NCBI RefSeq assembly: GCF_003751445.1
Contig: NZ_RJUU01000002.1
Coordinates: 1,116,001-1,180,000, forward strand
Direction of reading: 5' to 3'
Origin: Streptomyces sp. 840.1
GTDB lineage: Bacteria > Actinomycetota > Actinomycetes > Streptomycetales > Streptomycetaceae
Length of the DNA: 64,000 bases
Part shown: positions 1-7,408 of the stretch, one piece after another
Layout of the letters: each line of letters opens with the position of its first letter
How positions within the stretch are numbered: position 1 is the stretch's first letter
The notes under the pieces: model-generated
What the model was told of the DNA's origin: nothing
Database searches by the model: none
The model's input: the letters and a program-made list of their open reading frames with translations, nothing else
Position numbers and translations under genes: made by a program

Positions 1-482
1 GTGAACCGGATGTGCATCCCCTCGCCGAGGCTGTGGCCGGGAAGCGTCGCGATCTGGAGGCTGTCGTACCCGATCGTCTCCACCCGGACCGGGTTTCCGC
101 CCAGCAGATCGCATGCGTCGCCCGGGTGGAGCACGGCCGGGCAGTCACCGCTCACCGGAAACAGCCAGAAGTTGCCGGTGAGCTGCTCCCGCACGTCGTG
201 GGGGCTGGTGAAGGGGTGGAAGCCCAGCGAGTAGCCGTAGCGGTAGACCTGGTTCGGACCGGTCGACGGCGGTTGGGACCTGAGCGACCCTGCCCAGGAC
301 GATGCCGGCCCGGTCGAGGGTGACCTGCTCGGCGGCGATGCGGCGTACGACGGGGACGCCGCCGCCGAGAGCAGGAGTGCCGCGGCGAGCAGGCCTGCGG
401 GCGCGGCACGGGCCGGCGTCCCGCCCGCCCTCGGGCCGGAGCCGCCGGGTGCCCGGCGCGGAGTGCGGCCTGCCTTCCGCAT
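1..482 (-). CDS. Secreted protein of unknown family, N-terminal part, runs off left edge
   Basis: Only the first 160 codons are present; the gene continues beyond base 1. The ATG at 482 follows a good ribosome binding site (GGGAGG, about 5 bases upstream). The protein starts with an Arg-rich n-region, then a hydrophobic stretch (AGLLAAALLLSAAA, about residues 29-42) and an Ala-X-Ala type cleavage region, so it is probably exported. A Ser/Pro-rich linker (about 48-75) leads into a folded part with YRYGYSLGFHPFTSP, two cysteines and a segment LQIATLPGH near the visible end. That last segment faintly recalls DUF1990-like beta sheets, but I cannot assign a family. It is transcribed away from the TetR gene at 613-1179, on the same strand, and has its own start signals. 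Confidence 0.6.
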   Translation of the reverse strand, partial: MRKAGRTPRRAPGGSGPRAGGTPARAAPAGLLAAALLLSAAASPSYAASPPSRSPSTGPASSWAGSLRSQPPSTGPNQVYRYGYSLGFHPFTSPHDVREQLTGNFWLFPVSGDCPAVLHPGDACDLLGGNPVRVETIGYDSLQIATLPGHSLGEGMHIRF

Positions 483-531
483 CAGCACCTCCCGAGCGCG
501 AACATGAGCCAAGTGGAAGGTATGCGCTGAT

Positions 532-583
532 ATGCGGTTCGGCATCCCGGCGCCCGGATGCGGTTGGGTATCCCGGCGCCCGC
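532..583. repeat. 26-bp tandem repeat, two copies
   Basis: Two adjacent 26-base units (532-557 and 558-583) differ at three positions; both begin ATGCGGTT and share ATCCCGGCGCCCG. They lie in the gap between the TetR stop (613, minus strand) and the start of the secreted protein (482, minus strand), so they fall in the leader or promoter area of the secreted-protein gene. Function unknown. Confidence 0.7.
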
Positions 584-612
584 CCGGGATGCCGTGGAAG
601 GGTGGCGCGGGG

Positions 613-1179
613 TCAGGCGCCCGCTGTCACGGCCTTGAGCTCGTCGAGCGACTCGCGGATGAGCCGCGACATGTCCGGGGAGCCGGTTGCCGCGATCCAG
701 CGCTCGAACGTCACCTTGAAGACGGCGATCCCCGCCTCGGCGGCCAGGCTCGCCGCCGGCTCCGGGACGCCGCGCCGGCGCAGGGTGTCGGAGATCGCCG
801 CGGAGAGCTTCGCGAGCTTGATCAGTTCGCGTTCCTGCAGCTCGGCATTGGCGGCGATGATCATCTGGCGCTGCCGGGCGTATGCGTGACGGTCCTGGAA
901 GACGGCCGCCGCCGCATCGAGCGCCGCGGCCACGGCATCGATCGGAGCCGCCGACGCGGGTACCTCTGTGAGCGTGTCCACGAAGAGGCCCTGCAGCGCG
1001 GACGAGCCCGCGAACAGGACTTCGCGCTTGTCGCTGAAGTGCCTGAAGAACGTCCGCTCGGTGAGCCCCGCCCGTCTGGCGATCTCCGTCACGGTCGTCT
1101 GTTCGAACCCGCGCTCGCTGTAGAGATCCATCGCGGCCTCTTCCAGCCTGCCGCGCGCGTTCGGCTCCCATCTGCCCAT
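613..1179 (-). CDS. TetR family transcriptional repressor
   Basis: A 188-residue one-component regulator of usual TetR length. The N-terminal helix-turn-helix is clear at about residues 10-55 (TVTEIARRAGLTERTFFRHF, the classic TetR recognition region), followed by an all-alpha ligand-binding domain. I chose the ATG at 1177-1179, which gives the typical short arm before the HTH; an open frame continues upstream but would cross the operators. It is divergent from the SDR gene at 1300, and two similar 19-bp palindromes lie in the 120-base gap. This is the usual architecture of a TetR repressor controlling itself and a neighbouring oxidoreductase. Ligand unknown. Confidence 0.93.
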   Translation of the reverse strand: MGRWEPNARGRLEEAAMDLYSERGFEQTTVTEIARRAGLTERTFFRHFSDKREVLFAGSSALQGLFVDTLTEVPASAAPIDAVAAALDAAAAVFQDRHAYARQRQMIIAANAELQERELIKLAKLSAAISDTLRRRGVPEPAASLAAEAGIAVFKVTFERWIAATGSPDMSRLIRESLDELKAVTAGA

Positions 1180-1195
1180 AGCGGTGATTCTATGT

Positions 1196-1214
1196 GATGA
1201 CAGTGACTGCCATC
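1196..1214. promoter_or_regulatory. Probable TetR operator 1 (imperfect palindrome)
   Basis: GATGaCAG-TGA-CTGcCATC: inverted arms GATGNCAG/CTGNCATC about a 3-base centre. It lies 16 bases upstream of the TetR ATG, in the divergent gap, and is nearly identical to the second copy at 1226-1244. Operator function is inferred from palindromy, repetition and location. Confidence 0.75.
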
Positions 1215-1225
1215 GGGTGTACGGT

Positions 1226-1244
1226 GATGACAGTTGCTGACATC
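1226..1244. promoter_or_regulatory. Probable TetR operator 2 (imperfect palindrome)
   Basis: GATGaCAG-TTG-CTGaCATC, with the same arms as the copy at 1196-1214. The centre-to-centre distance is exactly 30 bases, close to three helical turns, so two repressor dimers could sit on the same face of the DNA. It ends 55 bases upstream of the SDR start. Confidence 0.75.
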
Positions 1245-1299
1245 GACTGTCCGGGTGCTCCTCGGGGCGTGGACGGTCGGCATATCCGGGAGGTTTCCC

Positions 1300-2238
1300 A
1301 TGCGCGTTTTCGTTACCGGAGCGTCGGGCTGGATCGGTTCCGCCGTCGTTCCCGAGCTCATCGGCGCGGGCCATCAGGTCGTCGGGCTCGCCCGCTCGGA
1401 CGCCTCGGCGGCCGCGCTCGAAGCGGCGGGGGCCGAGGTGCGGCGCGGCAGCCTCGACGATCTCGACGAGCTGCGGAGCGCCGCCGAAGCCTCGGACGGA
1501 GTGATCCACCTCGCGTTCAAGCACGACATAGCGTTCTCGGGGAACTTCCAGGAGGCCGCCGACTCGGACCGCGCGGCGATCGAGGCGTTCGGTGAGGCGC
1601 TCGCGGGCTCCGGCCGGCCCTTCGTCATCGCGTCCGGGACGTTGGGGCTCGCGCCGGGGCGGGTCGCGACGGAGCAGGACGGGCTCGCCCCCGGCCGGGA
1701 GGCGCCGTTCGAGGCGGCGAGGGCGCGGCTGGCCAATGCGCAGCTGACGCTCTCCTTCGCCTCCCGGGGTGTCCGCTCATCCGTGGTCCGGCTTCCCCCG
1801 ACGGTGCACGGTGACGGGGACCAGGGCTTCATCGCCTCCGTTGTCGGCGTCGCCCGTGACAAGGGGGTCTCCGCCTATGTCGGTGACGGTTCCAACCGCT
1901 GGCCTGCCGTGGCCCGGTCCGATGCCGCACGCCTCTTCCGCCTGGCGCTGGAGCAGGCCCCGGCGGGATCGGCGCTGCACGCGACCGCCGATGAGGGGGT
2001 CCCGATCCGCGAGGTCGCCGAGGTGATCGGACGCGGCCTCGGCGTCCCCGTGGCCGCTGTCCCGGCGGAGGGCGCGGTCGAGCACTTCGGCTGGCTCGGC
2101 GGCGTCCTGGGCATGGACGGCCCGGCGTCGAGCGCCCTGACCCGTGAGCTGCTCGGGTGGCAGCCGGCCCACCCCGGGCTCCTCGACGACCTCGGCAAGG
2201 GGCACTACTTCGACGCCCCGCCCGCCGGGCACGCCTGA
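1300..2238 (+). CDS. NAD-dependent epimerase/dehydratase family (extended/atypical SDR) oxidoreductase
   Basis: A 312-residue SDR of the epimerase-like type. The N-terminal Rossmann fold shows VTGASGWIGSAV (residues 5-16), the TGxxGxxG dinucleotide signature. The usual YxxxK pair is not obvious, as in many atypical SDRs annotated as NAD(P)H-binding reductases. The start is the ATG at 1300, placed by GGGAGG at 1288-1293; the frame is open upstream to 1234, but that would run through operator 2. The gene is divergent from a TetR regulator and probably repressed by it. The substrate is unknown; related gene pairs are usually thought to handle small reactive carbonyls or quinones. Confidence 0.88.
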   Translation: MRVFVTGASGWIGSAVVPELIGAGHQVVGLARSDASAAALEAAGAEVRRGSLDDLDELRSAAEASDGVIHLAFKHDIAFSGNFQEAADSDRAAIEAFGEALAGSGRPFVIASGTLGLAPGRVATEQDGLAPGREAPFEAARARLANAQLTLSFASRGVRSSVVRLPPTVHGDGDQGFIASVVGVARDKGVSAYVGDGSNRWPAVARSDAARLFRLALEQAPAGSALHATADEGVPIREVAEVIGRGLGVPVAAVPAEGAVEHFGWLGGVLGMDGPASSALTRELLGWQPAHPGLLDDLGKGHYFDAPPAGHA

Positions 2239-2240
2239 GG

Positions 2241-2264
2241 ATCAGGAGGTGCACGCCGCCTGAT
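2241..2264. terminator. Short bidirectional hairpin between convergent genes
   Basis: Arms ATCAGGaGG (2241-2249) and CCgCCTGAT (2256-2264) pair with one mismatch around a six-base loop. It lies 2 bases after the SDR stop and 24 bases before the end of the convergent acetyltransferase gene, where a two-way terminator is expected. There is no clear U tract, as is common in actinobacteria. Confidence 0.55.
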
Positions 2265-2287
2265 TCACCGAGGGCCGGGCGGCCCGG

Positions 2288-2860
2288 TCAGGGCCTGGGG
2301 GTGAACGGGCCCGGCGTGCCCGGTCGTTGTGCCGGGGTCCACACGCCGAACCACTGCTCGGCACCGTAGTCCTGGAACCGCTCCACCTCGGTGAACCCCA
2401 GCCTTGCCGCGAGACGCATCGAGGCCTCGTTGGCGGTCTGGGTGCGGAGCACCACCGCCTCGCCGGGCAGCTCGCCCGCGAACCAGGCGAGTGCCGCCGC
2501 GCACGCCTCGGCGGCGTACCCCCGACCCCAGACCTGGGGCAGGAAGAGGTAGGCGAGCTCGGTGTTCCCGATGTCCGGACGGATGTGCCCCGGACGCTCG
2601 TCGTGCGGATCGAGCAGGATCGTGCCGACCGGTGCCCCGTCGAGCTCGGCCACGAAGAAGCCTGGCCGCCGGCCGGGCACTTCGGGCACCTTGCGTTCGA
2701 GCTCCTCACGCGGCTGTGGGCCACCGAGGTACGTGGTCACCTCCGGTGAGGCGTTCAGCTCGATGGTCAATGCGCGGTCCTGGGGCCCGGACTGCCGCAG
2801 GACGAGCCGCTCGGTCATTATGGGGGCGGTCGGCCAGGTGATCCGTCGGCTGTCAGTCAT
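2288..2860 (-). CDS. GNAT family N-acetyltransferase (RimJ/RimL-like)
   Basis: A 190-residue acetyl-CoA dependent transferase. After an N-terminal MTERLVLR-type strand typical of the RimJ/RimL group comes the acetyl-CoA-binding region VWGRGYAAEACAAAL (Q/R-x-x-G-x-G/A-like P-loop) and the C-terminal NEASMRLAARLGFTEV segment, where a residue is commonly seen stacking on CoA. The acceptor substrate cannot be told. I chose the ATG at 2858-2860; it has no obvious ribosome binding site, but TAACCT lies 7 bases upstream, which would suit a leaderless transcript. ATG 2816-2818 (MTERLVLR) is the alternative start. It is convergent with the SDR gene. Confidence 0.87.
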   Translation of the reverse strand: MTDSRRITWPTAPIMTERLVLRQSGPQDRALTIELNASPEVTTYLGGPQPREELERKVPEVPGRRPGFFVAELDGAPVGTILLDPHDERPGHIRPDIGNTELAYLFLPQVWGRGYAAEACAAALAWFAGELPGEAVVLRTQTANEASMRLAARLGFTEVERFQDYGAEQWFGVWTPAQRPGTPGPFTPRP

Positions 2861-2883
2861 GCGGGCCAGGTTAGGGCCTCTCG

Positions 2884-2924
2884 TCTGGATCGTGCCGGGC
2901 TCGGGGTGTCCGGCATGATCCAGA
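2884..2924. repeat. 15-bp inverted repeat (hairpin) upstream of the GNAT gene
   Basis: Arms TCTGGATCGTGCCGG (2884-2898) and CCGGCATGATCCAGA (2910-2924) pair over 15 bases with a single G:U, around an 11-base loop. It lies between the methyltransferase stop (3037) and the GNAT start (2860), both on the minus strand. It could be the methyltransferase terminator, about 113 bases past the stop, or a regulator site for the GNAT gene. Confidence 0.55.
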
Positions 2925-3036
2925 TGAAAGACCCTGGATCGGCCGGCCCGTTGGCGATCAAGGCGCGGTGTGCCTCCCGGCAGGGCTTCGGGGGGAGGCA
3001 CCCAGCCCATTGGTCCCGCGCGGGCCCCGGGCGCCG

Positions 3037-3669
3037 TCAGCCGCGCCGGGCGAGCAGGAACAGGTGCGGTTCGGGCACTGCCGCCGGATGGGCCGGAGTG
3101 AACACACTGCTGGTTTCCGACAGGACCGCGAATCCGGCCCCGACCACACGTGCGGTGAACTCCGCAGGTCCGAAGCTGGTCACCCGCGCCGGCCGCCCCA
3201 TGAACTCACCGCTCACGTCCTCCAGGTCCAACGGCACTGTCGCGACAGCCAGATGACCGCTGCTCCGCAGCGCCCGCCCGAGCCTGGCCAGTACCGTCGC
3301 CTGTTCGGTGCGCGACATCTGCAGGAGCGAGAAGTACACACACGCGGCGTCGAGACTCCCGTCCTCCAGTGGCAGTTCGCGGATATCGGCACAGCGGAAC
3401 ACGGCCCGGGGCACCTGCCGGGACGCGATGTCCACCATGACCGGCGAGACATCGACCCCGAGCACCTCATGACCGGCGTCGGTGAGAACCTGCGCGGTCG
3501 GCCGCCCGGTACCGCTGCCCACGTCCAGCACCCGGCTGTGCGGTGCCAGGTGCTCCAGCAGCAGTTCCAGCGAGGCGTGGTGGGCGGCCGATCCGGCGAA
3601 CGCCTGCTCGTACTCGGCGCCGATGGCGTCGAACAGCGCAGCGGCGGTGGGTTGTTGCTCTGCGTCCAT
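3037..3669 (-). CDS. Class I SAM-dependent methyltransferase
   Basis: A 210-residue protein with a compact methyltransferase fold. Motif I is VLDVGSGTGRPT (about residues 48-59), followed by an acidic residue at the end of strand 2 (VLGVDVSPVMVD) and motif II/III ADIRELPLEDGSLD, the usual SAM-binding pattern of the Methyltransf_11/25 group. The C-terminal part gives no substrate clue. The start is ATG 3667-3669 with AAGGAG about 10 bases upstream; the longer open frame lacks such a site. Monocistronic as far as I can see. Confidence 0.88.
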   Translation of the reverse strand: MDAEQQPTAAALFDAIGAEYEQAFAGSAAHHASLELLLEHLAPHSRVLDVGSGTGRPTAQVLTDAGHEVLGVDVSPVMVDIASRQVPRAVFRCADIRELPLEDGSLDAACVYFSLLQMSRTEQATVLARLGRALRSSGHLAVATVPLDLEDVSGEFMGRPARVTSFGPAEFTARVVGAGFAVLSETSSVFTPAHPAAVPEPHLFLLARRG

Positions 3670-3789
3670 CGCGATCCACTCCTTCTCGTGCTGCCGCCGC
3701 CGGCCTGCCGGCCTCCGGTCCCGCAGTCTGGCACAGCGGTCCGTCACCGGCCGTGCTGCCGGCGCACTCGATGCCCGCCGGTTCGGTGA

Positions 3790-4803
3790 CTACTGCAGCG
3801 CGTGCACCGCCGCGCCGAAGACCGCAGGTGCGCGGTATGCGGCGGGGACGATCAGGCGCGCCGTCGCCGGATGCCGGGCGACCGCCAGCAGCCCCTCGGT
3901 GAGGCATCGATGACGCCTCGTCAGCTTGCGCCACCGTGCCGGGTAGTCCTGCGGCCGGCCGGCGGCCAGGCAGTCCACCGCGGCCGCGGCCGTCGCCAGG
4001 GCCAGCGCCACCCCTTCGCCCGTCAGCGCGTCCACATAGCCCGCCGCGTCACCGACCAGCAGGACGCGCCCGGCCCGCCGGTCCAGCGCCCGCCGGCGCA
4101 GCGGCCCGGCGCCGCGCACGGCTCCCGCGTCCCGGCCGGCGAGCAGGGCGGCCAGCCGGGGGAACGCCGTCAGGTGCTCCTCGTAGGAGCGCCGCTCCCG
4201 GCTGAGCACGGCCACACCCACCAGGCCCTCCCCGAGCGGCGTCACGTACGCCTCGCCGCGCCGGGACCAGTGGACCTCCACGAACTCCGTCCACGGGGCG
4301 ATCCGGTAGTGCCGGCGCTGCCCGTACCTGCGCACCGCCGAGCCCGGCCCGTCCAGGCCCAGCTCGCGGCGGAGCGGCGAGTGCAGCCCGTCGGCCGCGA
4401 CCAGCCAACGGGCCGTCAGTCCGCCCGCGCTGACCCGGTCCTCGCTCTGCCGTACGCCAGCGACCTTGCCCGGCACGATCCGGACACCGAGCTCCACCGC
4501 CCGGCCGTGCAGGGCGGCGTGCAGCTCGGTCCGCCGTACCCCGAGCCCCGTCCGCCCCCGGAACACCGCTGCCGCGCTGCGCGCCCCCTCCACGTACCGG
4601 ATGCCGCGGAGCCGGTGCCCGGACACCTCGACGCCGAGGGCGTGCAGCGCGGCGACTCCGCTGGGCATGATGCCCTCGCCGCAGGCCTTGTCGATGGGCG
4701 AGGCGCGGGGTTCGACGACGACCGTCTCCAGGCCGAGCCGGGCCGCCCGGATCGCCGCCGCCAGCCCCGCCGGGCCGCCGCCCGCCACCAGCACGTCGAT
4801 CAC
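3790..4803 (-). CDS. srsC: FAD-dependent monooxygenase/oxidoreductase of a phenolic-lipid operon (SrsC-like)
   Basis: A 337-residue flavoprotein of the geranylgeranyl reductase/UbiH-like group. It has the FAD-binding GxGxxG region VLVAGGGPAGLAAAIRAA (residues 4-21), a CGEGIMPSG segment, a WLVAADGLHSPLR (DG) motif and the second FAD motif VLLVGDAAGYVDALTGEG. The GTG start at 4801-4803 overlaps the stop of the upstream methyltransferase by four bases (GTGA), so translation is coupled. It is last in the operon PKS - methyltransferase - flavoprotein, the order known for srsABC of S. griseus, where the flavoprotein hydroxylates alkylresorcinol rings. The role is inferred from operon order and family; the actual product here is unknown. 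Confidence 0.85.
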   Translation of the reverse strand: MIDVLVAGGGPAGLAAAIRAARLGLETVVVEPRASPIDKACGEGIMPSGVAALHALGVEVSGHRLRGIRYVEGARSAAAVFRGRTGLGVRRTELHAALHGRAVELGVRIVPGKVAGVRQSEDRVSAGGLTARWLVAADGLHSPLRRELGLDGPGSAVRRYGQRRHYRIAPWTEFVEVHWSRRGEAYVTPLGEGLVGVAVLSRERRSYEEHLTAFPRLAALLAGRDAGAVRGAGPLRRRALDRRAGRVLLVGDAAGYVDALTGEGVALALATAAAAVDCLAAGRPQDYPARWRKLTRRHRCLTEGLLAVARHPATARLIVPAAYRAPAVFGAAVHALQ

Positions 4804-5327
4804 GCCGGCACGTCCGCCGCCGTCGTCGCGGTCAGCGCCGCCTCCTCGCACCGGACGCGTACGGTCATGAGCGCCGCGTTCAGCACCGTGAAGAGGGCCG
4901 CGGTCAGCCACGCGCCGTGGACGAGCGGCAGCGCGAGCCCCTCGGCGGCGACGGCGACGTAGTTCGGGTGACGCAGCAGCCCGTACGGCCCGCCGGTCAC
5001 CAGCGGCAGCCCCGGAACGACGATCACGCGGGTGTTCCACCGGTGTCCGAGCGTACGGACGCACCACCAGCGCAGGCCCTGAGCCGCCGCCACCACCGCC
5101 ACCATCGCCCAGCCGAACAGCGGCACGAACGGCCGGTCCGCCAGCCGGACCTCCGCGAGACAGCCCAGCAGCAGGGCCGTGTGCAGCGCGACCATCGCCG
5201 GGTAGTGGCCGCGGCCGGTCTCGGCCCCGCCCCTGGCCAGCGCCCAGCGGGTGTTGCGGAGCGCGACGAAGAGTTCGGCGAGCCGTTCGCCCGCCACGGC
5301 CAGCACCAGCGCCGTGTACCAGATCAT
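4800..5327 (-). CDS. srsB: Isoprenylcysteine carboxyl methyltransferase-family membrane protein (SrsB-like)
   Basis: A 175-residue integral membrane protein with about four hydrophobic segments. It carries the ICMT/PEMT-type C-terminal signature GPYGLLRHPNYVAVAAEG (RHPxY), which in this family binds S-adenosylmethionine. Despite the family name, bacterial members next to type III PKS genes O-methylate alkylresorcinol-type phenols, as reported for SrsB. ATG at 5325-5327 follows GGAGG at 6 bases. It begins 12 bases after the PKS stop and overlaps the flavoprotein start by 4 bases, so the three genes form one tight operon. Confidence 0.86.
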   Translation of the reverse strand: MIWYTALVLAVAGERLAELFVALRNTRWALARGGAETGRGHYPAMVALHTALLLGCLAEVRLADRPFVPLFGWAMVAVVAAAQGLRWWCVRTLGHRWNTRVIVVPGLPLVTGGPYGLLRHPNYVAVAAEGLALPLVHGAWLTAALFTVLNAALMTVRVRCEEAALTATTAADVPA

Positions 5328-5339
5328 GTTTCCTCCGGA

Positions 5340-6395
5340 CTACCAGCGCAGCAGCACCAGTTCGCAGCAGAATCCCGGTCCCATCGCCAGCAGCAGCCCC
5401 GGGGAACCCGGCTCCGGCCGCCGCTGCTCCAGCGTGTCCCGCAGTACGTGGAGCACCGAGGCGGAGGACAGGTTCCCCACCTCGGCCAGCGAGTTCCAGG
5501 TGACGTCGAGCGCGCCGTCGGGGAGCGAGAGGACCTCGGACACCGCCTCCAGGACCTTCGGGCCGCCCGGGTGGCACACCCAGTGCGCCACGTCCTTCGG
5601 CTTGAGCCCGTGCTCCGCCAGGAAGCCGCGCACGTCGTCCGCGAGATACCGGCGCACGACGTCGGGGACGGCCGGGTCGAGGAGCACCTTGAAGCCGGAA
5701 CCGCGAATGTCCCAGCCCATCACGTGCTCGGTCTCCGGATACATGCGGCTGCGGGTCGCCACCACCTGTGGCCCGGCACCGGCCGCCCGGCCCGCGCCGA
5801 GCGCGACCACGGCCGCCGCCCCGTCACCGAACAGCGCGGTCGCCACCAGGTTGGCCGTCGACGCGTCGTGGCGCTGGAAGGTGAGCGAGCACAACTCCAC
5901 CGAGAGCAGCACCGCCACGTCGTCGGGGCGGCCGAGCAGATAGTCGTGCAGCCGGGCCACCCCGGCGGCCCCGGCCACGCAGCCGAGCCCGAAGACCGGC
6001 AGCCGCTTCACGTCGGGGCGCAGCCCGAGCCGCCCCACCAGCCGGGCGTCGACCGAAGGGGCGGCCACCCCGGTGACGGACGTGAACATCAGGAGGTCCA
6101 CGTCCTCGGGCCGCAGCCCCGCCGTCCGCAGCGCCCCGCGCAGCGCGTCCGCGCCCATGTCCACGGCCGAGCGGATGAACACGTCGTTGGCGTCGCCGAA
6201 CCCGCCCAGCTCCGCGTACCGCTCCAGCGGCAGCACCATGTTCCGGGTGCGCACCCGCGCGTTCTCGTGCAGCCGGTCCAGCACCTGCCGGCCGGTCCCG
6301 GGCGGCAGACAGGTGCGGGCCACCATGTCGGTGACCTCGCGCTGTGTGTGGCGGTACGGGGCCGGGGTGCCGTGGACGGCGGCGATCCGGGTCAT
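5340..6395 (-). CDS. srsA: Type III polyketide synthase (alkylresorcinol/alkylpyrone synthase type)
   Basis: A 351-residue homodimeric condensing enzyme of the chalcone synthase fold. The catalytic triad is visible: Cys139 (FGLGCVAGAAG), His275 (VCHPGGP) and Asn308 (EVGNLSSAS). The C-terminal GPG-type loop is AMGPGFCCELVLLRW, closer to SrsA/alkylpyrone enzymes than to RppA. It should extend an acyl-CoA or acyl-ACP starter with malonyl units and cyclise it to a resorcinol or pyrone with a lipid tail. I chose ATG 6393-6395; a TTG at 6428 extends the frame, but the MTRIAAVHG start is the usual one. First gene of the operon, divergent from a UbiA-type gene. Confidence 0.93.
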   Translation of the reverse strand: MTRIAAVHGTPAPYRHTQREVTDMVARTCLPPGTGRQVLDRLHENARVRTRNMVLPLERYAELGGFGDANDVFIRSAVDMGADALRGALRTAGLRPEDVDLLMFTSVTGVAAPSVDARLVGRLGLRPDVKRLPVFGLGCVAGAAGVARLHDYLLGRPDDVAVLLSVELCSLTFQRHDASTANLVATALFGDGAAAVVALGAGRAAGAGPQVVATRSRMYPETEHVMGWDIRGSGFKVLLDPAVPDVVRRYLADDVRGFLAEHGLKPKDVAHWVCHPGGPKVLEAVSEVLSLPDGALDVTWNSLAEVGNLSSASVLHVLRDTLEQRRPEPGSPGLLLAMGPGFCCELVLLRW

Positions 6396-6513
6396 CCCGG
6401 GTCCTGATTCGGAGACGTCATGGCCCAACCCTGCCCCACTCGGAGGACAAAACGGCGCAAACGTCCCGTGTGGCTGTCATGTCCCTCCGGCACGGAGTAC
6501 CTACGATCACCGG

Positions 6514-7383
6514 ATGGCCACCCCCGACCCGCCGCGCGTGTACGCCGTGACCGGCCGGCCGCCGCGCCGCGCGGCGTCGCTCGCCCGCTCCTGCCACCCG
6601 GGCCCGGTGGTCGCGGTCAGTGTGCTGGCCGGTGCGCTGGGGGTCGGTGTCGGCCTCGACGGGGTCCGCCTCGCCCTGCTGGTCGCAGCGGTGCTGAGCG
6701 GGCAGCTCTCGGTGGGATGGTGCAACGACGCCTTCGACGCCCGGCGGGACGCGGCGTCCGGGCGACGCGGCAAGCCGGTGGCCGACGGCTCCGTGACCCG
6801 CCGCACGGTGTGGACGGCGGCGTTCACCGCCGCGCTCCTGTGCGTTCCGCTCTCGCTGGCCTGCGGACTGCTCGCGGGCACGGTGCACCTGGCCGCGGTG
6901 GCGGCGGCCTGGGCGTACAACCTCCGGCTGAAGGCGACCCCGCTGTCCTGGCTCCCTTACGCGATCGGCTTCGCCGCCCTGCCGGCGGTGGCCGCCCTGA
7001 CCCTGCCCGGCAGTCCGGGCCCGGCCTGGTGGGCCGTCACGGCCGGCGCGCTGCTCGGCCTCGCCGCCCATCTCGGCGATGTGCTCCCCGATATCGAGGA
7101 CGACCTGCGGGGCGGGGTGTGCGGACTGCCGCACCGGCTGGGCGTCGCCGGCACCCGGCTGCTGCTGCCGGTGCCGCTGCTGGCGGCCTCCGCGGTCCTG
7201 GCGTTCGGACCGGCCGGACCCCCGGGCCTTTGGGGAGCGTTGACCCTGGCGGTGGCGGCGCCGGCCGCGCTGGCCGGGCTGGTGCTCGGCCGGTACTGGC
7301 GCGAGGCCGCGCTCGCCGCCGCCGTGGTCGTCGCGGCGGCCGACGTGGCGCTGCTGCTGGTGCGCGGTGCCGCCCCGGTGTGA
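6514..7383 (+). CDS. UbiA-family prenyltransferase (membrane)
   Basis: A 289-residue polytopic membrane protein. It shows both Asp-rich Mg/prenyl-diphosphate motifs of the UbiA superfamily: NDAFDARRD (about residue 70) and DVLPDIEDD (about residue 190), separated by hydrophobic helices. It should transfer an isoprenoid to an aromatic or quinone acceptor. ATG 6514 has no ribosome binding site, but TACGAT at 6502-6507 sits six bases upstream, as expected of a leaderless transcript (inference). It is divergent from the type III PKS operon with a 118-base shared promoter gap, which suggests, but does not prove, that the acceptor is the phenolic lipid made by that operon. Confidence 0.88.
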   Translation: MATPDPPRVYAVTGRPPRRAASLARSCHPGPVVAVSVLAGALGVGVGLDGVRLALLVAAVLSGQLSVGWCNDAFDARRDAASGRRGKPVADGSVTRRTVWTAAFTAALLCVPLSLACGLLAGTVHLAAVAAAWAYNLRLKATPLSWLPYAIGFAALPAVAALTLPGSPGPAWWAVTAGALLGLAAHLGDVLPDIEDDLRGGVCGLPHRLGVAGTRLLLPVPLLAASAVLAFGPAGPPGLWGALTLAVAAPAALAGLVLGRYWREAALAAAVVVAAADVALLLVRGAAPV

Positions 7384-7408
7384 CCCGGAACGGGGCCGGC
7401 ACGCGGCC

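Noticed and set aside
4804-5577. N-terminal extension of the flavoprotein frame through the methyltransferase
   Set aside because: It is antiparallel noise in a different frame from the ICMT-type gene; the flavoprotein starts at the GTG overlapping the ICMT stop.
6396-6428. TTG start at 6428 for the type III PKS
   Set aside because: The ATG at 6395 gives the family-typical MTRIAAVHG beginning; the extension has no support and no ribosome binding site.
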